From a virus: 34,105 bases of DNA. The notes under the pieces are model-generated. The model saw only the letters and a list, made by a program, of their open reading frames with translations. It had not been told where the DNA came from and searched no databases. This document shows, in pieces, positions 16,716-22,682 of the stretch. Location of the stretch: IMG/VR virus record IMGVR_UViG_3300021973_000001, positions 1-34,105 of that record. One strand, 5' to 3'. The position numbers and the translations under genes are program-made. How positions within the stretch are numbered: position 1 is the first letter of the stretch; each line of letters starts with the position of its first letter.

Positions 16716-17408
16716 TCAAGGTACGGTAACATTGTACCTACTCTCTACAAAATACAGTTTTCCGTTTTTCCAGACGGCTCTTTCTACCTCACGCCACAGC
16801 CCGTTATAGAACACAAACGTTCTCGCAGGAGTGGAGTGCACGGCGCACGGTCCGAGCAACTTGCAGCCCAAAAGGTAAAGCCTTCCATCCAGATAAAACT
16901 CTCCGCCATCGCTGGTAAGAATGTATTCGGCGTTGTCACATTTGAATCCCTCTATCTTTCCGTCCTCTGTCAGGCTGAAAGAAATGTCGTTGCAGTTAGG
17001 ATTGAACACGTCCAGTTCGAATACCGTGTCCCATCCATCCGGACTCAAGACGAACAACTTATTTCCTATCAGAATATCCTCAGACTTTGAAACGGAACTG
17101 AAAGAGTTGTCTACGTAGTATGTCAGATTGTTGATGTTGAAAAATAGTTTGCCTTCCATTGCAGCCAAAATCGGGTCTACCTCGGTTTTTCTGCCCATAG
17201 TAGTAAGATACACCATATCCACCCTATTTGGATCTACATCTACAAGGAGGTTGTATTTCGGAAGCAGCAGGATAGTCTTGGAGATAGTATCAGGAGTCTC
17301 AAACGTGTCGCTGTACACGGTATATTTACCAAATTTAAACCACAGACCGTCGTTTTTCACTACAAGGTTGGAGCCGTCTTTAAACTTAACTTCCAGCACG
17401 AAATCCAT
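16716..17408 (-). CDS. WPV-family paralogue lacking the tail
   Basis: The 230-residue product carries the family C-terminal domain (LGPCAVHSTPARTFVFYNGLW, then REVERAVWKNGKLYFVES). It stops at YNVTVP, before the last strand and the WPV tail. The coding end holds AATGTTACCGTACCTTGA, so the junction motif has replaced the tail. The ATG at 17408 gives the family N-terminus MDFVLEVKFKDGSNL and has TTGAGG upstream; the longer frame overlaps the preceding gene. It is either a natural tail-less member or a 3-prime truncation. It is a useful control for the idea that the tail marks a protein for something. Confidence 0.66.
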   Translation of the reverse strand: MDFVLEVKFKDGSNLVVKNDGLWFKFGKYTVYSDTFETPDTISKTILLLPKYNLLVDVDPNRVDMVYLTTMGRKTEVDPILAAMEGKLFFNINNLTYYVDNSFSSVSKSEDILIGNKLFVLSPDGWDTVFELDVFNPNCNDISFSLTEDGKIEGFKCDNAEYILTSDGGEFYLDGRLYLLGCKLLGPCAVHSTPARTFVFYNGLWREVERAVWKNGKLYFVESRYNVTVP

Positions 17409-17413
17409 ATCAG

Positions 17414-18202
17414 CTACCTCAAGGAACAATTTACAGGCCAAGGTTTTGTTTTGACCGTCCTTCTCATAGCCTCCAGTTCGGTCTCTACCAGGCCGAGTTC
17501 GGTATCGAGGAATAGTACCCCATTTTTGTCTATAGCTCTGTTTACGCCTGTCCATTCACCGTCGTAATATATGATTGCCCTCCTTGTTCCCTCAGCTGCA
17601 GGACCGACTATTTCCGCAGGTCCTTGGATTTTCCGGTTAACAAACAGATGGTTGTCTTTGACATAGACTACCCGACCCCGAGCGTTTATTAGTGTAAGTT
17701 CAAATATCTTCCCTTCCGAATTTATTCCTACTTTTACTTGCTTGACATCTATAGGGTGAAACACGTCTACATTTGCCAGCATATAATAAGCGGAATCTAT
17801 TGGGTCTCTGATTCTCAGGGTATTTCCGATAGTTAGATCATTCAGCTCAATGTCCCCTTCGACTTCAAACGACAAAGTAGCGTGGTTGAAATATACTCTT
17901 ACCGCATAGTTTGGACTAATAAGGATGTATATAGCGTCATCTACTGCAACTACGCAGTTAGGAGAGAACTCCCAGAAAAGCGCGTCTTCGTTAGGAGTAC
18001 TGTATATACCTTCAATTTCTTCAGGGCGGGGTAAAGTCAGTACGGTACCGTCCTCGAACTCTACCGCACGGTAACTTCTACTCCACTGTCTGAACGGAAG
18101 TGCCGGGTAAAAGTGTTTAGGGTCTCCGAACCTATCCGCGTAGACTATCATATTTCTACCGATGAAGATAGAATCTCCGTTTTTCAGTTCAATTTCAATC
18201 AT
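17414..18202 (-). CDS. WPV-tail family protein
   Basis: At 262 residues this is the longest full member of the array. It ends TKPWPVNCSLR, so the WPV lies slightly inside the C-terminus. The C-terminal domain shows VGPAAEGTRRAIIYYDGEW, then TGVNRAIDKNGVLFLDT. The N-terminus MIEIELKNGDSIFIGRNMIVY fits the family. The ATG at 18202 follows GAGGAGG. It overlaps the tail of a 24-codon reading frame (18195-18269), so its translation may be coupled to that minicistron. The TGT TCC codons after WPV again contain the junction motif. Confidence 0.7.
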   Translation of the reverse strand: MIEIELKNGDSIFIGRNMIVYADRFGDPKHFYPALPFRQWSRSYRAVEFEDGTVLTLPRPEEIEGIYSTPNEDALFWEFSPNCVVAVDDAIYILISPNYAVRVYFNHATLSFEVEGDIELNDLTIGNTLRIRDPIDSAYYMLANVDVFHPIDVKQVKVGINSEGKIFELTLINARGRVVYVKDNHLFVNRKIQGPAEIVGPAAEGTRRAIIYYDGEWTGVNRAIDKNGVLFLDTELGLVETELEAMRRTVKTKPWPVNCSLR

Positions 18203-18269
18203 ATTCAACCTCCTCGCGTATACGAATAGAAGTCAAATCCCGTGAGAGTATCAAAACTTCTTTTATCAT
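18195..18269 (-). CDS. 24-residue minicistron before a WPV-family gene
   Basis: An ATG at 18269 preceded by TTTTGGAGGCCGGCA opens a 24-codon frame (MIKEVLILSRDLTSIRIREE...). It ends in TGA overlapping the ATG of the next gene (TATGATTGA). The well-placed Shine-Dalgarno and the exact stop/start overlap suggest that it is translated, either as a coupling leader or as a remnant of a lost array member. No function is visible in the peptide. Confidence 0.45.
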   Translation of the reverse strand: MIKEVLILSRDLTSIRIREEVEYD

Positions 18270-18294
18270 TGCCGGCCTCCAAAATTTGTCGGTA

Positions 18295-19005
18295 TCAATT
18301 TGCTACGGGCCAAGGTACAACAGCGTAATTTTTCCTTGCCAGTTCAACCCGAAGTTCTGTAGGAATAAGACCACTCAGATCTGTTACAAGGTGAATTAGA
18401 TTGTCTTTTACTGTTAGTCCTCGTATCTTCAGAAACCCTAAATCCCTACGGTATACAAAGGATTCCGTCGTGGAACCAGGGCCGCGCAGTGAGAATTTCT
18501 CGCTGGGAGCTACTATTCTTCTCCCATCTAAAATTACTTCCATTTCCAGGATTCGTCCACGCCTTGTATTCAGCCTTACAATCTCCAAATCCTCACGCCT
18601 GTAGAAGAGCGGCAGTCTAAAATAATCATCGCTCGAACGGCTTTCAATCAGTATTTCATTTCCCACATATATGTGCCGACATTCCTCCAATTTTAGGGTT
18701 CCAGATATACCATCGCGATATGCACGGTAGATATTGGTATTCACTTTAATTAGAATGTATCTTTCATGGACGAATATCATACAAATTCTTCCACTTCGTT
18801 CAGTTCCGTCTTCCAGGTTCAAGGTTATTCTATAGATAGACGTCGGATCGGGCAGCTCGAATATAGCCTGTGTATCCGCAAAAAATACAATACTATAACC
18901 GATGGGCGCAAACACTGAACCGAGGTAGACGCTTCCATTATATATTCCGTCCGGACGTATGGAAAGACTGGTACTTCCGTGGTACACAGTCACTTCAAAA
19001 CCCAT
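18295..19005 (-). CDS. WPV-tail family protein
   Basis: The 236-residue product ends VVPWPVAN. Family marks are a GPGSTTESFVYRRDLGF segment, then LKIRGLTVKDNLIHLVT, then GLIPTELRVELA and the tail. It is most like the next upstream gene (RGPG, VYVGNEIL versus IYVGNEIL), so this pair is a recent duplication within the array. The ATG at 19005 follows AGGAGGAATGAG. The last codons GCA AAT TGA and the following bases give AAATTGATACC, a variant of the junction motif. Function unknown. Confidence 0.7.
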   Translation of the reverse strand: MGFEVTVYHGSTSLSIRPDGIYNGSVYLGSVFAPIGYSIVFFADTQAIFELPDPTSIYRITLNLEDGTERSGRICMIFVHERYILIKVNTNIYRAYRDGISGTLKLEECRHIYVGNEILIESRSSDDYFRLPLFYRREDLEIVRLNTRRGRILEMEVILDGRRIVAPSEKFSLRGPGSTTESFVYRRDLGFLKIRGLTVKDNLIHLVTDLSGLIPTELRVELARKNYAVVPWPVAN

Positions 19006-19015
19006 CTCATTCCTC

Positions 19016-19678
19016 CTAACCACAAACGGGCCAATATTTTACAGTTACATCTCTATACGCTATCCACGTTGGAATCAACTCTCCACCCATAGTTTCAAGG
19101 AACAGTCTGTTTTCTAATACACGCAGGTTTCTTATCGGTCTGTAAATACCGTTTGTGTATACAAACGCCCTCCAATCAATTCCCGGACCGCGCTTGAAGT
19201 AGAGTGTAGTTTTTCTTCCCTTGTACCTCGCTGTGATGGATTTGATCGCTCCGTTAGGTCTGTGGATTTTCAGCACAGTCATACCGGGAACCGGAGTGAA
19301 TAGCGGAATAGGCATTCTATTTGTTAATATTTCATTCCCAACGTACACCTCGAAGCTGCGCTCGAGGAGGATTTTCCTGTTTCCATAATAGGAGTAGTAT
19401 ATATGGTATGTTTCATCTCCTACTCTTGCCAGTATTCCTCTATACGCCACTAGCATAGCAGAGGAGAAAGTTTCACCGTTTAGCTTTACAGAGAGTATTT
19501 CCTCGGGATGAGGCAGACTAACGCGTTCGTAGGTATCAAGGAAGAACAAGTCTACGAAATTACGGCCCTCGCCTATCTGCCTTCCGACAAATTTTCCATC
19601 CAGGTACACTCCATCACTGTCAACACGTAGTGTATGAAACTTATCCTCCCTAATATACTCCACGGAAAAGTCAAACAT
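19016..19678 (-). CDS. WPV-tail family protein
   Basis: The 220-residue product ends VKYWPVCG. The C-terminal domain shows RGPGIDWRAFVYTNGIYRP, then IRNLRVLENRLFLETM, then ELIPTWIA and the tail. It shares YVGNEIL and the RGPG block with the downstream neighbour. The N-terminus (MFDFSVEYIREDKFHTLRVD) fits the family hairpin pattern. The ATG at 19678 follows TGAGG, with ATTGTTTCC further upstream. The stop is followed at once by the Shine-Dalgarno of the next gene. Confidence 0.7.
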   Translation of the reverse strand: MFDFSVEYIREDKFHTLRVDSDGVYLDGKFVGRQIGEGRNFVDLFFLDTYERVSLPHPEEILSVKLNGETFSSAMLVAYRGILARVGDETYHIYYSYYGNRKILLERSFEVYVGNEILTNRMPIPLFTPVPGMTVLKIHRPNGAIKSITARYKGRKTTLYFKRGPGIDWRAFVYTNGIYRPIRNLRVLENRLFLETMGGELIPTWIAYRDVTVKYWPVCG

Positions 19679-19712
19679 GTGATTACCTCACAGAAAGGGA
19701 AACAATGTCTAC

Positions 19713-20120
19713 TCAAACAGCGGTAAACTCTATCCTCGGAGCATATACGAATTTCGAGAACTCGAAGTCGTCGTAGAGTTTCAGGACGTAGTATCCGTTT
19801 ACCTTGTAGATGTACACATCGTAGTAAGTGAGCTGGGCGTATTTTCCTTCCAGCATACTAGGAATACTAACAGTCCTCCTTAGCTCGTTGACATATACCG
19901 TATCTGTGGCAATGAATGACTTGAAGGGACAGTGGCTGGGAATTTCCTCAGGAATGGTAATCCTTCTGAGCGTATCCTTGTGGGTTACTATATTTGCATA
20001 CACACTGTAATCGGAGAATTTGACCCCGTCTTTGAGGATTATTCTGTCCGCCAATATTTCGCCGTTTCCGTTCAAGACCCTGACGTAAGGAAATTCTATA
20101 ACCTCAAACTTCAAGTCCAT
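19713..20120 (-). CDS. Unknown beta-rich protein, first gene of the array
   Basis: The product is 135 residues. The N-terminus (MDLKFEVIEFPYVRVLNGNG) resembles array members, but the protein stops early and lacks the GP/Trp domain and WPV tail. It is either a half-size relative or unrelated. The ATG at 20120 has GAGGAGG upstream; the longer frame extends to 20189, against the TerL start. ATTGTTACC and a TGGTATAAC box lie in the 70-base gap to TerL, predicting a leader of about 44 bases. This is probably the head of the transcript that reads the array. Confidence 0.65.
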   Translation of the reverse strand: MDLKFEVIEFPYVRVLNGNGEILADRIILKDGVKFSDYSVYANIVTHKDTLRRITIPEEIPSHCPFKSFIATDTVYVNELRRTVSIPSMLEGKYAQLTYYDVYIYKVNGYYVLKLYDDFEFSKFVYAPRIEFTAV

Positions 20121-20171
20121 CTTTAGGCCTCCTCTCGGCGGTAACAATGTGACAATGGCTATATCCAATAA

Positions 20172-20183
20172 GTTATACCAAAA
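20172..20183 (-). promoter_or_regulatory. Extended -10-like promoter for the array
   Basis: TTTTGGTATAAC on the - strand lies in the intergenic gap between TerL (+) and the array (-). The predicted start near 20164 gives a leader holding ATTGTTACC and GAGGAGG before the ATG at 20120. It is the only one of the - strand boxes not overlapping coding sequence. Confidence 0.5.
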
Positions 20184-20191
20184 TTCCAATC

Positions 20192-21715
20192 GTGAAACCG
20201 CACGAGTATGCCTACAACACAGTTCTACTGAAAGGAAAACGCCTTGACTTCAAGACATTCTGTATGCATAAAGAAACCTACGATGCCCTGAAAGAAAGAA
20301 CGATTCTCCTAAAATGTTCCAGGCAGGTAGGAAAATCCGTCCTGGAAGCCGTGGCTTTGAAAATCCTAGCGGAGCTAATTCCGTATTTTAATTCCTTGCA
20401 CGTTTCACCACGCCAACAACAAAGGTCAAGATTCGTGAAGGACAAGTTGAACCCAGTTTTGCTGGACTCGCCCATATCAAGAAACCTTCTTGTAGCCAAT
20501 AACGAGGAGTACAAGGAATTTAGAAATGGGTCCAAAATCTTTCTCTCCTACGCTCAGGATGACCCTGACAGAATAAGAGGTATTTCTGCAGACGCCGTGA
20601 TGTACGACGAGGTTCAAGACATAATATACGACGTCATTCCTGTAATAAATGAATGTTTGGCTGAATCTCCATATGCTAAGAAAATATACGCAGGAACTCC
20701 CAAATCTACAGACAATACGATAGAATACCTGTGGCAGCAGTCAAAACAACTCGAATGGTCGGTAAAATGTGAAGCCTGCGGCAAGACCAATGTCCCGTTG
20801 GAAGGGGAGTTTATGGAGAAAATGATAGGGAAAAACGGTCCGATATGCGGATACTGCGGAAAACCCATAGACCCCTGGCAAGGGTTTTGGCTGGAAACTA
20901 ATCCAAACGGAAGATACAAGGGGTTCCACATTCCGAGATTAATGATCAAATCTGTAGATGAAAACAAGAGAAAACTGCAGTGGGAAGAATTGCTCTACAA
21001 GTACGAGACCTATCCTAAGGACAAGTTTTACAACGAAGTCTTAGGTGTCTCCGTCCCAGTGGGAGCAATGCCTATCAGCCGTGCCGAATTGGACGCCGTG
21101 ATGGAAGACTACGACCCGGTACCAACCGCCAGGCCTCAATACGGAATTGAAAGGCTGTTTATGGGGATCGACTGGGGTATAACCGCCACCAACTCCTTTA
21201 CGGTTGTTACCATAGCCGGTATGGATAGAAACGGGAAGTTTAGAGTTGTATTTGCTAAAAAATATACCAGCACAAATATCCTTTCCTACATAGATGAGAT
21301 AATAGAGCTATTCCACAAATTCGGTGTTGCCCTGGTAGGTGCGGACTTCGGCGCCGGGGCTACTAACAATCAGATCCTGAAACAACGGCTGGGAGAGGAG
21401 AGAGTAATAGAGTTCTTCTACACGGCCCAAAAAGAGCAGGTCCGAGTTAGCAAGGGGAAGTTCTTACTCGACCGCACGATGGCTATAGATGAAATTCTCG
21501 TTCTGATCAAGAAAAAACTCATTGCCTTTCCGTCCAGAATACGGGAGGTGGTGTATGATTTCCTTTCCTTACGCGAAGAGATGACCAAATCGGGCAGAAA
21601 AATATACAACCACAACCCGACAGAACCTGACGATTTCGTCCACTCTCTTGTATTTGCATACCAGGCCTATAAGTTAGATTCCACGTTCTCCAGACCTATG
21701 CTATTGGATATATGA
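20192..21715 (+). CDS. terL: Terminase large subunit (ATPase and nuclease)
   Basis: The 507-residue product packages phage DNA and cuts concatemers. The ATPase domain has a Walker A-like CSRQVGKS (residues 42-49), Walker B VMYDE (136-140), and a probable coupling motif AGTPKS (167-172). An inserted zinc knuckle (Cys193, Cys196, Cys219, Cys222) precedes the C-terminal RNase H-like nuclease, with Asp327 (GIDWG), Asp385 (GADFG) and Asp480/Asp481. Length and order fit TerL. The start is GTG with no Shine-Dalgarno; AAAATTCC lies 7 bases before it. No small terminase is adjacent. Its last codons run into the terminal ATATATCA palindrome of repeat copy B. Confidence 0.92.
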   Translation: MKPHEYAYNTVLLKGKRLDFKTFCMHKETYDALKERTILLKCSRQVGKSVLEAVALKILAELIPYFNSLHVSPRQQQRSRFVKDKLNPVLLDSPISRNLLVANNEEYKEFRNGSKIFLSYAQDDPDRIRGISADAVMYDEVQDIIYDVIPVINECLAESPYAKKIYAGTPKSTDNTIEYLWQQSKQLEWSVKCEACGKTNVPLEGEFMEKMIGKNGPICGYCGKPIDPWQGFWLETNPNGRYKGFHIPRLMIKSVDENKRKLQWEELLYKYETYPKDKFYNEVLGVSVPVGAMPISRAELDAVMEDYDPVPTARPQYGIERLFMGIDWGITATNSFTVVTIAGMDRNGKFRVVFAKKYTSTNILSYIDEIIELFHKFGVALVGADFGAGATNNQILKQRLGEERVIEFFYTAQKEQVRVSKGKFLLDRTMAIDEILVLIKKKLIAFPSRIREVVYDFLSLREEMTKSGRKIYNHNPTEPDDFVHSLVFAYQAYKLDSTFSRPMLLDI

Positions 21716-22099
21716 TATATATCATAATTTATCCAAGTTAGCACCTACTAACTTTCAGCCCAAACCCTTGTATTTCAACGGAAAGCCCTAAATTGGGGCC
21801 TGAAATGTAAGTGAGTACTTATTTAATCTCAAAATCACGGACATTTTGAGATTGGCCTCTAGACTTACAGCCCCAAAGCGTAGAAAAATCTAACAATAAC
21901 AGACTCAACCCCCTTGATCCCTCTCAGGCCACAACATAGATCATAATTTTTACTGCCTGAAAATCAAGGCCTTGAGGCATCTCGGACTGTGTCCTGAGAG
22001 GGATCAATCCGGACCGAAAACCATAAATAAAAATTTCGAAAATTTTTTTGCTTCCACTTCAGGACCCTGTATTAAGGTCTCATTTTCAGGAAGCGAAAA

Positions 22100-22120
22100 T
22101 TGATCCCTCTGAGGGATCAA
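22100..22120. repeat. GATCCCTC palindrome, left
   Basis: TTGATCCCTC, one base, then GAGGGATCAA: perfect 10-bp arms. The element is mirrored at 22258-22278. GATCCCTC on either strand occurs 11 times by my count in the three repeat copies and the centre. I did not notice it elsewhere in the window. Confidence 0.85.
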
Positions 22121-22175
22121 ACCAGGTCTCCGCCTTGTGCCCCAACGAGTTGGTCCTGATCCCTCCCGGGCCACC

Positions 22176-22193
22176 CGGTATTGGAAAATACCG
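22176..22193. repeat. Central hairpin of the giant palindrome
   Basis: CGGTATT, GGAA, AATACCG: a perfect 7-bp stem with a GNRA-type loop at the symmetry centre. A second small hairpin, CCAAC-GA-GTTGG, lies at 22142-22153 and has no clear mirror partner. Confidence 0.85.
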
Positions 22194-22257
22194 AGGCTGA
22201 CACTGTGCCCTGAGAGGGGTCAGCCCGAAAGCCTTGAACCGCACGGGTTGGCGCAGA

Positions 22258-22278
22258 TTGATCCCTCAGAGGGATCAA
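22258..22278. repeat. GATCCCTC palindrome, right
   Basis: TTGATCCCTC, one base, then GAGGGATCAA: the mirror copy of the element at 22100-22120. Confidence 0.85.
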
Positions 22279-22682
22279 TTTTCGTTCCCTGAAAATAGGA
22301 CCTTAATACCGGGGCCTGAAGTGTGAGCAAAAAAATTTTCGAAATTTTTATTTATGGTTTTCGGTCCGGATTGATCCCTCTCAGGACACAGTCCGAGATG
22401 CCTCAAGGCCTTGATTTTCAGGCAGTATAAATTATGATTTATGTTGTGGCCTGAGAGGGATCAAGGGGGTTGAGTCTGTTATTGTTAGATTTTTCTACGC
22501 CTTGGGGCTGTAAGTCTAGAGGCCAATCTCAAAATGTCCGTGATTTTGAGATTAAATAAGTACTCACTTACATTTCAGGCCCCAATTTCGGACTATCCAT
22601 TGAAATACAAGGGTTTGGGCTAAAAGTTAGTGGGTACTAACTTGGATAAATTATGATATATATCATATATACACAATTCAAT

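Larger units (their letters stand above)
21711..22672. repeat. Giant imperfect palindrome (repeat copies B and C)
   Basis: This 962-base region has no credible gene. Its left arm (about 21711-22066, copy B) is the reverse complement of its right arm (about 22322-22672, copy C), and the arms are nearly identical. Symmetry continues inward with more divergence through 22066-22120 and 22258-22322. The centre is a hairpin at 22176-22193. Copy A at 1-355 is a third copy. Each arm holds the same set of small hairpins listed for copy A. The left end includes the TerL stop, and the right end stops 11 bases before the beta-prime C-half gene. It could be a replication origin, a concatemer or telomere-like junction, a recombination site or a promoter-bearing repeat. 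Confidence 0.92.

Noticed and set aside
17409-17555. N-terminal extension of the gene ending at 16716
   Set aside because: It is an Arg/Lys-rich shadow of the upstream gene's 3-prime end. The family start is at 17408.
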